64,000 nucleotides of DNA from RUG369 sp050949645 (GCA_050949645.1 JBMNGC010000001.1:248001-312000); one strand, 5' to 3'; positions 27,068-35,464 are shown, counted from the stretch's first letter. The notes: generated by a model from the sequence alone, not told the origin. Made by a program: numbers and translations.

Positions 27068-29491
27068 ATGCAGATCGACCCGAAGTATCGCGAGACGCCC
27101 GAGGAATATCTAAGGCGTCCCGTCGGCTACCTTAAGGGCGTTGGCGAAGCTCGAGCGAGTGTTCTTGCGAAGATGGGGATCCGGCGCGCTTACGATCTGC
27201 TCTTTTACTTTCCTCGCGATTATCTTGAAATCGTTTTAAGACGGAGCGCGTCGTCGCTTACCGACGACGCCGTCCAGTCGATTGCCGGTACGATTCAAGA
27301 TTTTCAAACGCGTTACACGCGACGCGGTCCCCTTGTGATTCTCCATGTCGAGGTCGGCGACGACGTCGTTGAAGCGCTCTGGTTTAATGTGCCGTATATT
27401 ACGAACTCGTTCCACGTCGGACGACCTTTGATACTTACTGGCAAACCTAGGATAAATCGATCGCTTTGGAGCTTCTCGCACCCCAGAATCACTTACCTTG
27501 ATTCCGGACTCGATATCCCCTGGCGCCGCGACGAAAGAGGGGACGAGGTGGAAGAAAAATATGTGCTTCCTATCTACTCGCTTACGGAAGGCATGTCGCA
27601 AGCGCAGCTTCAACGCATTATCAGAAACGCGCTTGCCGTTTTTCCTGATCTTCTCTCGGAGGCGTTGCCCGACTCTCTGCGTCAAGCGCGTGGGCTCGCG
27701 CCGATCGCCGAAGCGATTCGCCTGATTCATTATCCGTCAACCCCAGAGGAAGCCGAATATGCGCGTCGACGCTTTGCGTACCAGGAACTCCTTGTCATGC
27801 AGCTGGCGCTGGCGATTTGTCGGACTCGGCGCCGCGTCAATATGAAGGCGCCGCCCCTTCCAGGCTCCGTAAAGATCGACTCGCGGATCCGCCGCCTCTT
27901 CCCATTTGAGTTTACCGACGCGCAAAACAAGGCGATTCAGGAAATTTCGGCCGATTTGGGACTCCCGGCGCCGATGAACCGACTCCTTCAGGGGGACGTT
28001 GGCTCGGGTAAGACGGTTGTGGCGTTGTACGCGGCGCTCCAAGCCGCTGCGAACGGCGCGCAGTCCGTTCTCATGGCGCCGACTGAAACGTTAGCGCGAC
28101 AACATATTAGGACGCTCGAAATGTTCCTACGCGGAACTGCGACTAAGATCGTCCCTTTTTTTGGCGCCCAGAAAACGTCCGAACGCGCAGAGGTTCTCGC
28201 GTCGATCGAGTCGGGAGACGCGCAAATTGTCGTTGGAACGCAAGCGTTGGTCTATAACGAATTAAAATTCAAAAAACTTGGACTCGTCATCATAGACGAG
28301 CAGCATAAGTTTGGCGTAAAGCAACGCGCGTCCCTCAAATCGTCCGACATGACCCTGGAACCGCATTATCTTGTCATGACGGCGACTCCGATCCCGCGTA
28401 GTTTGACGATGACCTTCTTTGGCGACCTCGACGTTTCCGTCATGCGCGGCGCGCCTCCTGGTCGCCTTCAACCCACCACATCGATTGTGACGGAGAAGAC
28501 GTTCGACAAATGGCTGAAGTTTGTCCGCGCGCGGCTCGACGAAGGCAGACAGGCATATTTTGTCGTTCCGCGCGTAGAGAGCGACGGGACGGAAAACGAT
28601 TCGAATTCTGAAGAGCAGGAACTTCCGTTCTTTGACGGCGACTCCGGCGAATCGGAGTTTGTCGCGCAACGCGGCTTCTGGAACCGCTTGAGCGCTTCGA
28701 AAAAGGCAGCGTTAGCGCTTGACTCGGAGGCGATGAACGTCGCGCAAGAGTCTGCGGACGCCATTAAGCCTCCGCTCAAAACGGTTGCGAGTCTCTATGA
28801 CGAACTTTCAGAAGGAGCGTTGAGAAATTATCGGATTGGCGTCCTTCATGGGCGCATGCCGACGGAGGAAAAAGAAGCCGTCATGAAGGATTTCCGCGAG
28901 AAGAAACTCCAGTGTCTGGTGGCGACTTCCGTCGTTGAGGTTGGAGTTGACGTTCCTAACGCGACCTTGATGACGATTTTCAACGCTGAGCGCTTCGGGC
29001 TCGCGCAACTCCACCAGCTTCGCGGTCGGATTACGCGCGGAAAGTTTCCCGGTTTTTGCGCTGTTATTCCGACTCCCGGCGCGACGACGAATAAAGGATC
29101 CGCTGCAACAACTTCGGTTAAAAAAGAGTCAAGGGGTTCAAAGGAAAAGTCGAAAAGGAAGAAGGGTCGTCGATCGACTGACTCTAAGGGCGTCGACTCG
29201 TCACAAGAACGTCTTCAGTTCTTTTGCGAATCGTACGACGGATTTGCGCTTGCTGAGAAAGACTTTGAGATGCGCGGCCCCGGCGAGCTTTTCGGTTCGA
29301 AACAACATGGCGCGGCGATGTTGCGAGTTGCCGATCTTTACCGCGATAGGGCGATTCTCGAAGAAGCTCGCGACGACGCGTCCCGGCTTACGCGCGAGGA
29401 CCCCGGTCTGTCAGCGCCGGAACTTGGAATATTGCGTAGACAGGTTCTTGCAAGATACGGTCGCGCGCTGGACCTTGGCGACGTCGGATAG
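27068..29491 (+). CDS. recG: ATP-dependent DNA helicase RecG, with insertions
   Basis: Branch-migrating helicase that remodels stalled forks and Holliday junctions. 807 aa, longer than the usual 690. The wedge (OB) domain lies in the first 280 residues. Helicase motifs: I QGDVGSGKTVVAL (about 307-319), II as IDEQHKFG (the RecG DEQH box), III MTATPIPRSLTMTFFGD. Motif VI reads QLRGRITRG where RecG normally has QLRGRVGRG. Two insertions are seen: an acidic segment after VVPRVESDG (about 500-570) and a Lys/Ser-rich one (about 675-715, KKESRGSKEKSKRKKGRR) after motif VI. The C-terminal FEMRGPGELFGSKQHG is conserved. Last gene of the trkA string. Confidence 0.94.
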   Translation: MQIDPKYRETPEEYLRRPVGYLKGVGEARASVLAKMGIRRAYDLLFYFPRDYLEIVLRRSASSLTDDAVQSIAGTIQDFQTRYTRRGPLVILHVEVGDDVVEALWFNVPYITNSFHVGRPLILTGKPRINRSLWSFSHPRITYLDSGLDIPWRRDERGDEVEEKYVLPIYSLTEGMSQAQLQRIIRNALAVFPDLLSEALPDSLRQARGLAPIAEAIRLIHYPSTPEEAEYARRRFAYQELLVMQLALAICRTRRRVNMKAPPLPGSVKIDSRIRRLFPFEFTDAQNKAIQEISADLGLPAPMNRLLQGDVGSGKTVVALYAALQAAANGAQSVLMAPTETLARQHIRTLEMFLRGTATKIVPFFGAQKTSERAEVLASIESGDAQIVVGTQALVYNELKFKKLGLVIIDEQHKFGVKQRASLKSSDMTLEPHYLVMTATPIPRSLTMTFFGDLDVSVMRGAPPGRLQPTTSIVTEKTFDKWLKFVRARLDEGRQAYFVVPRVESDGTENDSNSEEQELPFFDGDSGESEFVAQRGFWNRLSASKKAALALDSEAMNVAQESADAIKPPLKTVASLYDELSEGALRNYRIGVLHGRMPTEEKEAVMKDFREKKLQCLVATSVVEVGVDVPNATLMTIFNAERFGLAQLHQLRGRITRGKFPGFCAVIPTPGATTNKGSAATTSVKKESRGSKEKSKRKKGRRSTDSKGVDSSQERLQFFCESYDGFALAEKDFEMRGPGELFGSKQHGAAMLRVADLYRDRAILEEARDDASRLTREDPGLSAPELGILRRQVLARYGRALDLGDVG

Positions 29492-30580
29492 TTTGAGCGA
29501 AGAAAGCATGACGGATCACTCGACAAGACGCGACGTTGTATATGCGACGCTTGGATATATGGAATAATTGATCCCCGGGCGCTTTGGCGCTATTCTTTGC
29601 TTTTTGCAGCTATCGTTGTTATCGTCAACGCCAGGAAGACTTAAAGTAGGGGCTAGCAACGAATTTGAGATGCTTATAACAAGGGTTCTATTTGTGAACA
29701 TATGATTAGCTAGGATTGTAATACATATATGCCGCCAGCTGTTGAATCCTGCTGAACCAAAGATTTTTGCGAGGTTTTTGACAAATGCAGCCGTCCAACA
29801 AACTCAAGAAAATAGTCGAGGAATTCATAATTTATTCCTAAAAACTCTTGCCCTTCAGGGAAAAATAGATAGAATAGGGGTGTGTTAGGCGTTACTTTGT
29901 CTTAAAATCACCTGACGCGTTGATTTTGGAATGGCAGGGTAGCTTAACGCGATAGTTCTATGCCTCCTTGTATCGCTTTTATGAACATTGAGGAGCGCGT
30001 CTCTCTTGTGGGACGCGCCAAAGGTTATATAAGACCGCCAGATGGAGCGTGAGTCATCGGCTACGAGGCGAATTGAAGCGCATTTTGAAAGTGTTTTTGT
30101 GTTCTGAATTCTGGGCGACTGCTTGCGTTGCCTGTACGATGCGCGCCGTCTCGTTGATCTTGGGCGGCAATTTTGGAAAATTGGCAGGAACGAAACGTAT
30201 CCCATTCCTTTCATGGATGGGTCGGCGTGGACCTTCTTTAAAATGGGTGCGCTGCGGCGACTTTATGGAAGTTTGACGGCGTGACGTTCCATGGTTCTTA
30301 ACATAGGTTTTTTCATTTCAAAGGGAGATCGAGTCCGGTTGAACGAGTCGCTATGGCTTGTTTAACTGAGACGAACCTGTTTGTATGCGGTTAGCGTTTG
30401 ACGCGTCTTTTCTCTGAGGCGTCTCTTTTCTTTTACTCGAAGAGTTTGATGTATACTTCGGATTGTAAACTAACGAGCGGCGCCTTAAAAATGACCCGCG
30501 TAATTATGCGTGCAATAGTGTGATTTCCCTTCAGACAATGTAACTCTTTTGTGGTGCGATATATTGGAAAGGAAAGTACA
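29492..30580. other. 1.1-kb gap without a supported gene, upstream of rho
   Basis: No open frame here looks coding: the longest, 29885-30214 (minus, 109 aa), and 30049-30276 (plus, 75 aa), overlap each other and have no protein-like pattern. The base composition looks more AT-rich than the surroundings. Visible structure: hairpin GCGCGTC (29995-30001) / GACGCGC (30012-30018), and GACGC (30400-30404) / GCGTC (30419-30423) followed by a T-rich tail to 30434. It should hold the rho promoter and leader. It could be a decayed gene or an RNA locus; neither is shown. Confidence 0.45.
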
Positions 30581-32137
30581 GTGCAAGAGGATGACGATAG
30601 GGGTAGGGTAGGCATTTCAGACGCGCCAAAGCGTTCTTCCGCCTACGGATATGGAAACAACAGATATTCTTCCGGCAGGGGTGGAAACGATTATCAACGC
30701 CAGTATCAACGAGGCAATTATCAGGATAGGAGCGGCGCCCAGGACCGAGGCGGCTACTCCGGCTCAGGTTTCAGGTCTCGCAATTATCGAGGCGGCGGAT
30801 CGCGCAGAAATAACGGCTACTCTCAACGAACGCGATATAATCCGCTTGCGCCTAAAAAACCGGACGCCAATTCCCGCCTATACATTCCAGCAAGGCTCAA
30901 CGCTAACGGGCTGTACGACGTCGTCGGAGTTCTTGAGCTTCATCCCAACGGCTACGGGTTTCTCCGGGATCCTAAGGACAATTACGTACGTCATTTGTAC
31001 GACCCGTTCGTCCCTTGCGGCGTGATCCAAAGACTCGGGTTGCGCGAAGGCGTTCGCGTCAAAGCCGAAGTGAAACCGGCGCAAAGGGATAAAGGACCGC
31101 GTGTTTGCCTGATTCATAGCGTCGACGGAATGAATCCAATCGAGTATGCCAAGACGCCGATATTTGACGATCTTGTGCCAGCGACTCCAAGACAGCAATA
31201 TCGTCTTGAGACCGAAGACGGTCCTCTCTCGACGCGAATCATGGATATTCTCACGCCGTTGGGCAAGGGACAACGAGCGCTCGTTGTCGCGCCGCCGCGT
31301 TCCGGGAAAACGGTACTGCTGCAGCAAATTAGCCGAGCGGTCATCCGCAACTATCCGGAAACCTACGTTACGGTGCTGCTCATCGATGAACGCCCTGAAG
31401 AGGTTACGGACTTCAAGGCCTTTGTCCGAGATGAATTGAACAGATACAACGAAGAGCACGACGGCGCTAAGCGACCGGGAACGGCCGAGGTTGTCGCTAG
31501 CAGTCTCGACTGCGAACTTGAAAGTCACATACGACTCGCTCAGCTCGTGACGAAACGTTGCCAGCGTCTCGCGGAAATGGGCAAAGACGTTTTCCTTCTT
31601 CTCGACTCTATCACGCGTCTAGCGCGCACCTACAATAAGTGGGGCGGCAACACCGGTCGAACGATGACCGGGGGGCTTGATATTAAAGCGATGGACGTGC
31701 CCAAAAAGATTTTCTCTTCCGCGCGACAAATAGTAGGCATCCAAAATATGGACGGCTCTATCACTAAATTCGATGAGAAGAGGGGCGAGAAGGGCGGCTC
31801 GATTACGATCGTCGGTACCGCGCTCGTTGAGACTGGAAGCCGTATGGACGAATTGATCTTCCAGGAGTTCAAGGGCACCGGCAATATGGAGCTTGTTCTT
31901 GATCGTCGCCTCGCGGATAGACGTATTTGGCCTGCGATTAACGTGGACCAGTCCGGCACTCGTCATGAAGAAAAGCTGCTTAATCCAGCAGAGTTGCGAG
32001 CTTCGACGCTGATTCGCCGCACCTTGTCCTCGTCGCGCGACCCTATCGACGCGATGGAGAGACTTTCCATGACCTTGCCCAGATTTAAGACCAATGCAGA
32101 TTTCTTTTTACAATTTTTGCAAAAAGTAGGTCAATAG
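30581..32137 (+). CDS. rho: Transcription termination factor Rho with RG/NY-rich N-terminus
   Basis: Hexameric RNA helicase that ends untranslated transcripts. 518 aa; the extra length compared with about 420 is at the N-terminus, where residues about 20-95 are Arg/Gly/Asn/Tyr-rich (for example RGGNDYQRQYQRGNYQDRSG, RNYRGGGSRRNNGYSQR). The RNA-binding domain follows (GVLELHPNGYGFLRDPKDNY), then Walker A PPRSGKTVLL (about 237), Walker B VFLLLDSITRLARTYN, and the R-loop/C-terminal core to RFKTNADFFLQFLQKVGQ. The N-terminal Rho-N helical domain is not seen. The frame opens at GTG 30551, but AAGGA lies 7 nt before GTG 30581, which I prefer. Confidence 0.95.
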   Translation: MQEDDDRGRVGISDAPKRSSAYGYGNNRYSSGRGGNDYQRQYQRGNYQDRSGAQDRGGYSGSGFRSRNYRGGGSRRNNGYSQRTRYNPLAPKKPDANSRLYIPARLNANGLYDVVGVLELHPNGYGFLRDPKDNYVRHLYDPFVPCGVIQRLGLREGVRVKAEVKPAQRDKGPRVCLIHSVDGMNPIEYAKTPIFDDLVPATPRQQYRLETEDGPLSTRIMDILTPLGKGQRALVVAPPRSGKTVLLQQISRAVIRNYPETYVTVLLIDERPEEVTDFKAFVRDELNRYNEEHDGAKRPGTAEVVASSLDCELESHIRLAQLVTKRCQRLAEMGKDVFLLLDSITRLARTYNKWGGNTGRTMTGGLDIKAMDVPKKIFSSARQIVGIQNMDGSITKFDEKRGEKGGSITIVGTALVETGSRMDELIFQEFKGTGNMELVLDRRLADRRIWPAINVDQSGTRHEEKLLNPAELRASTLIRRTLSSSRDPIDAMERLSMTLPRFKTNADFFLQFLQKVGQ

Positions 32138-32446
32138 GCAGGATTTAATCCGTAGAGATAAGAGAGAGTCCGTTCCAATTTTTGGACTCTACCGGGTCAA
32201 AGACGTTGGCGTTTGCATTGAGATTCAAGCTTGTCGAGTCTCTTGCTACGATAGCGCGCCGTACTATCCGCGTTGCCAAAACGCCAACGTCGTTTGCGGC
32301 TTTTAGTCGTAGGGAAAAACCTGGTTGAATCGCCGACGAATCCTGGTTGTTCGAGCCGCGCTTCGACGCCAGTGATCGTCGGGGACTCTTATAGAATGTC
32401 GGAAAATCAACAACCGTTGAAAAGTACTTAATCGAGGGATACTAAA
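32138..32446. other. Intergenic region between rho and the GlmU-like gene
   Basis: 309 bp without a gene. After rho there is a hairpin AGAGTCC (32165-32171) / GGACTCT (32184-32190) without a T-run, then the candidate structured RNA at 32202-32291. A TAGAAT hexamer at 32392-32397 could be a -10 for the next gene but has no fitting -35. Confidence 0.5.
32202..32291 (+). ncRNA. Candidate structured RNA (three-helix junction)
   Basis: A perfect 13-bp closing stem GACGTTGGCGTTT (32202-32214) / AAACGCCAACGTC (32279-32291) encloses two hairpins: GAGATTC (32220-32226) / GAGTCTC (32236-32242; one G-T pair, 9-nt loop) and GATAG (32250-32254) / CTATC (32264-32268; 9-nt loop). The arrangement is a three-way junction of 90 nt between two same-strand genes. 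I do not recognise it as a known riboswitch or housekeeping RNA. The strand is assumed from the neighbours; the same fold is possible on the other strand. It could be a 3' element of rho, a leader element of the GlmU-like gene 155 nt further on, or a separate RNA. Confidence 0.4.
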
Positions 32447-33193
32447 ATGAGCGTTAGAAAGGCTGTCGTGCTTGCCGCTGGCAGAGGTACTCGAATGAAG
32501 TCAGATTTGCCGAAGGTACTCTTTCCTATCTGCGGCAAACCGATGATCGAGTATGTTATCGAGGCGCTGGAGGAAGCCAAGATCGACGAGATTATCGTGG
32601 TCGTCGGCTACAAAAAAGATCTCGTCCAGGCGGCGATCGGCTCGCGACCGAACATTAGATTCGTGGAACAGAAGGACTTGCTCGGAACTGGGCATGCCGT
32701 TATGTCATGTCGCGGTTGTTTCGAGGGTTTCGATGGTCCGGTCTTTATCGTTGCGGGCGATAATCCGATGTTGCAGAGTTCCTCTGTAAATCGTCTCTTC
32801 GAAGAGTATGAAAAGAACGCAGACGTCTCGTGTTTGCTGGGGACGGTCCACAAGGACGATCCTTCCGGTATGGGGCGTATTCTTCGTGACGAACAGGGCG
32901 CTTTCATCGGCGTCGTCGAAGAGAAGGACGCGACTGAAGAGCAGCGAAAAATTAAAGAGATTAACATCAGTTACTACATTTTCAACACGCCTGATCTCCT
33001 GAACTCGCTCGGTAGTATTCGTTCGGACAATGCACAGAAAGAATATTACGTTACGGACGTTCCGGGGATCCTTCTGAGTCACAACAAAAAGATTCTGGCG
33101 CTGCCCGTGCTGAAAGAAATCGAATGTCTCGGAGTCAATACGCAGGACGACCTTGCGATCGTTGAGGCGGAGCTTAACAAGGCGCGCAGTTGA
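32447..33193 (+). CDS. Sugar nucleotidyltransferase, GlmU N-terminal-domain-like
   Basis: 248-aa Rossmann-type uridylyltransferase, probably making UDP-GlcNAc from GlcNAc-1-P and UTP. Signature LAAGRGTRMKSDLPKVL (residues 9-25), GTGHAV, GDNPML with the metal Asp, and EEKDATEEQRKIKEIN, all as in the pyrophosphorylase domain of GlmU. It stops at about residue 248, so the left-handed beta-helix acetyltransferase half of GlmU is absent. GAGGG lies before the ATG. It is therefore either a split GlmU whose second activity is supplied elsewhere or another sugar-phosphate nucleotidyltransferase. A full-length glmU is not in this window. Confidence 0.85.
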   Translation: MSVRKAVVLAAGRGTRMKSDLPKVLFPICGKPMIEYVIEALEEAKIDEIIVVVGYKKDLVQAAIGSRPNIRFVEQKDLLGTGHAVMSCRGCFEGFDGPVFIVAGDNPMLQSSSVNRLFEEYEKNADVSCLLGTVHKDDPSGMGRILRDEQGAFIGVVEEKDATEEQRKIKEINISYYIFNTPDLLNSLGSIRSDNAQKEYYVTDVPGILLSHNKKILALPVLKEIECLGVNTQDDLAIVEAELNKARS

Positions 33194-33270
33194 CGCGCAA
33201 CTTCACAAGAAGAAGGTAAAAGAGCGTTCGCTTCTTCTAAAGTTCAATTCCGTGGAGCGCCGATAACAGG

Positions 33271-33326
33271 GACGGAAGCCCGGCGACTGGGCGACCATTG
33301 GGAGGTCGACCGTCAAAGCGGTTTTT
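33271..33326 (+). ncRNA. Weak candidate structured RNA with terminator-like alternative
   Basis: Short stems form a possible three-way junction: GACGG (33271-33275) / CCGTC (33310-33314) closing GCCC (33278-33281) / GGGC (33289-33292) and GACC (33293-33296) / GGTC (33304-33307). The right closing arm can instead pair as ACCG (33309-33312) with CGGT (33319-33322), followed by T's. Stems of 4-5 bp in this GC-rich DNA can arise by chance; not a recognised class. Confidence 0.22.
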
Positions 33327-33439
33327 ATTTGAAATGCGACGACTGACGCAAATTTATCCAAAAATCATAAATTCATTGCAGTCTGACCGTTTTGAACGCC
33401 GATAATTCGTCAAGAACATGAACATGAATACGGGCGACG

Positions 33440-33473
33440 CGACCCAGAGATTGGGTCGTTCGCCTCGTATAAT
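33440..33473 (+). promoter_or_regulatory. Promoter with operator-like palindrome before small lipoprotein gene
   Basis: Consensus -10 TATAAT (33468-33473). Where the -35 should be there is an inverted repeat CGACCCA (33440-33446) / TGGGTCG (33452-33458) with a 5-nt centre, and no good TTGACA-like hexamer. This looks like a regulator site over a promoter that needs help or is blocked. Confidence 0.45.
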
Positions 33474-33545
33474 CGGTAGATCGAAGCGTTCTTTGCTGGT
33501 CGGTTTAAGGACAGACGGACGTTTCATATCACGGAGGAGAACGCG

Positions 33546-33764
33546 ATGCGTAAAATTTTACTGTCGCTGTTGCTTGGAGTCATGCTTATCGGCTCTGTTG
33601 GATGCGTCCTGCCGGCTTATTCCGGCGACCCAGCCAAGCGTACGCAACAGCTCTACAATACGTCCGAGGATCTTCGTCAGACAGAAGAGACCTGGGAGCG
33701 TATCTGGATGCTCGATCAGCCCAGCCATATGACCCCATATCGCACCCACGGCGGTATTACCTGA
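33546..33764 (+). CDS. Small lipoprotein, conserved planctomycete type
   Basis: 72-aa exported protein. Signal peptide with hydrophobic stretch LLSLLLGVMLIG and lipobox SVGC (Cys20). The mature part is 52 residues: DPAKRTQQLYNTSEDLRQ, then EETWERIWMLDQPSHMTP and ending HGGIT. I recall this DPxxRTQQLxNxSEDLRQ...WMLDQPSHMTP pattern from planctomycete genomes; no function is known to me. GGAGG precedes the ATG at good spacing. It has its own promoter and terminator, so it is a single-gene unit. Confidence 0.8.
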   Translation: MRKILLSLLLGVMLIGSVGCVLPAYSGDPAKRTQQLYNTSEDLRQTEETWERIWMLDQPSHMTPYRTHGGIT

Positions 33765-33800
33765 TGCGTGTCCGAGACGAAGCTCGTGGCTTTGCTAAAT

Positions 33801-33836
33801 TAAAAAACGCTCGTTCCTTCCGAACGAGCGTCTTTT
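33801..33836 (+). terminator. Terminator of the small lipoprotein gene
   Basis: Perfect 10-bp stem ACGCTCGTTC (33807-33816) / GAACGAGCGT (33822-33831), 5-nt loop, then CTTTT. An A-run on the left lets it work in the other direction too. Confidence 0.88.
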
Positions 33837-34057
33837 ATCGTCAGGCGCAGCTGACTTAAGTTTGCGAGCTAGTCGCGTCGAACGTTCAACTTTCAGAATA
33901 TGCGCTGGGCCGGGGTTGCCGCGTTCTATCTCTTTCATCGAAAGTTGACCAGGAACGTCAGTTTGAGGGCTTTTACAAATTAGGACTACTCCGCGTCTGT
34001 GAAAATAGTTGAAAGAATGACTTTATACCGGGCGCGTAAAGAGGTTAAGGTTTCGAC

Positions 34058-34096
34058 AAAAAAAGAGGAATCGACCATACGGACGGTTCCTCTTTT
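34058..34096 (-). terminator. Terminator of pyrBC
   Basis: 10-bp stem AAAAGAGGAA (34061-34070) / TTCCTCTTTT (34087-34096); on the minus strand it is followed by a T-run. It lies 80 nt after the pyrC stop. Confidence 0.82.
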
Positions 34097-34177
34097 AGTT
34101 TCTTAGGCGCCCAGCCGGCGGTTTTATCGGCGACTCTCGGCCTTGCAAGCGAGTCGGCAATATTTCATGACGCTGAT

Positions 34178-35464
34178 TTAGAGCTGATATCGGATTTCTC
34201 CAGAGACGATCGTCGCTACGGCGCGCCCTGTCATTTTACGCCCAAGATATGGCGAATTAAAGCTCTTGGAGTGGAGACTTGACGTCTCGAAGAGCCACTC
34301 GAGATCTGGATCGATGATCGTGACGTCGGCGTCGGCGCCAGCTTGCAGCGTGCCTTTAGGAATTCCAAGAATCTTGGAAGGATTAAGGGATAGCTTTTCT
34401 ACGAATTGCGACCATGTCATTAACCCAGACTTAATAAGCCGTTCGATCATAAGAGGCACGGCGGATTCGAGCCCAATGATACCAAAGGGAGCGACGTCGA
34501 TTTCGCGCTGTTTTTGTTCTACGGAATGTGGAGCATGGTCTGTCGCTATTGCGTCTATTGAGCCGTCAAGGAGTCCTTCAAGGCATGCCTGCACGTGGTC
34601 GGCGCTGCGCAGCGGAGGATTCATCTTGAAATTTGGATCAAAGGAGCGCAGTTCTTCATCGGTAAGGGTAAGATGGTGAGGGGTAACCTCCGCCGTGATT
34701 TTAAGTCCTCGAGCCTTGGCGCGCCTGATCGCTGCGACGGCGCCTTTGGTTGAGACGTGCATGATGTGGAGCTTTGCGCCGACGCTTTCGGCGAGCGCAA
34801 TGTCGCGGCGTACCATAACGTCTTCCGCTTCGACGGGAATTCCTCGGAGCCCCAGGAGATTGGAGACGCGTCCTTCGTGCATGACTCCGCCCTTGGCAAG
34901 GGGGCCAGATTCCTCATGACAGAGGACCGGCTTGTCGAACATCATCGAATATTCAAGAGCGCGTCGCATCAGCTCGGCGTTTTCGATCGACGAACCGTCG
35001 TCGCTGCACGCGATGGCGCCGCTTTCGAAGAGAATACCGAGCTCAGCGAGTTCCTCGCCCTTGCGTCCCTTGCTGATGCAGCACATCGGGTAGACGTTAC
35101 AATGTCGGGCGCTTGCGGCGAGTTCGCGGATGAGAGCAACGTTCGCAGGCGTGTCGATCGGAGGGTCCGTGTTCGGCGGACAGACGATTGACGTAAAGCC
35201 GCCGGCGATCGCGGCGAGCGATCCGGTCGCGATAGTTTCCGCTTCCTCGAATCCAGGTTCGCGCAGATGCACGTGCAAGTCGACGAGACCGGGAAGGACA
35301 AGCTTGCCGGCGGCGTCGTATCGTTGAATCCCTTCTGGAACAGCATTGGGTTCGACGTTGATTCCAACAATTTTACCGTCGACGATAAGCAGATTCGCCG
35401 ACGCGTCGATCCCCTGAGAGGGATCGACAACGCGACCGTTTTCAATGAAAAGCGATTGTGACAT
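34178..35464 (-). CDS. pyrC: Dihydroorotase
   Basis: Zn enzyme that cyclises carbamoyl-aspartate to dihydroorotate, third step of UMP synthesis. 428 aa, type I (as in Bacillus). The metal motif is LVDLHVHLREPG (HxH), followed by ETIATGSLAAIAGGFTSIV, then CHEE, IMHVSTKGAV, and the catalytic-Asp segment ATDHAPHS. The frame extends to 35488, but AGGATAG lies before ATG 35464, which I prefer. pyrB is 114 nt upstream on the same strand; the two are consecutive pathway steps and, in many bacteria, physical partners. A terminator follows at 34058-34096. Confidence 0.96.
   Translation of the reverse strand: MSQSLFIENGRVVDPSQGIDASANLLIVDGKIVGINVEPNAVPEGIQRYDAAGKLVLPGLVDLHVHLREPGFEEAETIATGSLAAIAGGFTSIVCPPNTDPPIDTPANVALIRELAASARHCNVYPMCCISKGRKGEELAELGILFESGAIACSDDGSSIENAELMRRALEYSMMFDKPVLCHEESGPLAKGGVMHEGRVSNLLGLRGIPVEAEDVMVRRDIALAESVGAKLHIMHVSTKGAVAAIRRAKARGLKITAEVTPHHLTLTDEELRSFDPNFKMNPPLRSADHVQACLEGLLDGSIDAIATDHAPHSVEQKQREIDVAPFGIIGLESAVPLMIERLIKSGLMTWSQFVEKLSLNPSKILGIPKGTLQAGADADVTIIDPDLEWLFETSSLHSKSFNSPYLGRKMTGRAVATIVSGEIRYQL

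Larger units (their letters stand above)
33194..33545. other. Intergenic region between GlmU-like gene and small lipoprotein gene
   Basis: No gene supported. It contains a compact foldable segment at 33271-33326 and a TATAAT with an overlapping palindrome at 33440-33473, both listed separately. Confidence 0.5.
33765..34177. other. Convergent intergenic region with two terminators
   Basis: 413 bp between the plus-strand small lipoprotein gene and minus-strand pyrC. It holds a terminator for each (33801-33836 and 34058-34096); between them I see nothing. Confidence 0.6.

Noticed and set aside
29885..30276. Two overlapping small open frames on opposite strands in the gap before rho
   Set aside because: Neither has a Shine-Dalgarno, a family look or a regular composition; treated as chance frames.
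33208..33238. Inverted repeat AGAAGAAG / CTTCTTCT after the GlmU-like gene
   Set aside because: 15-nt loop, low-complexity arms and no T-run; not convincing as a terminator.
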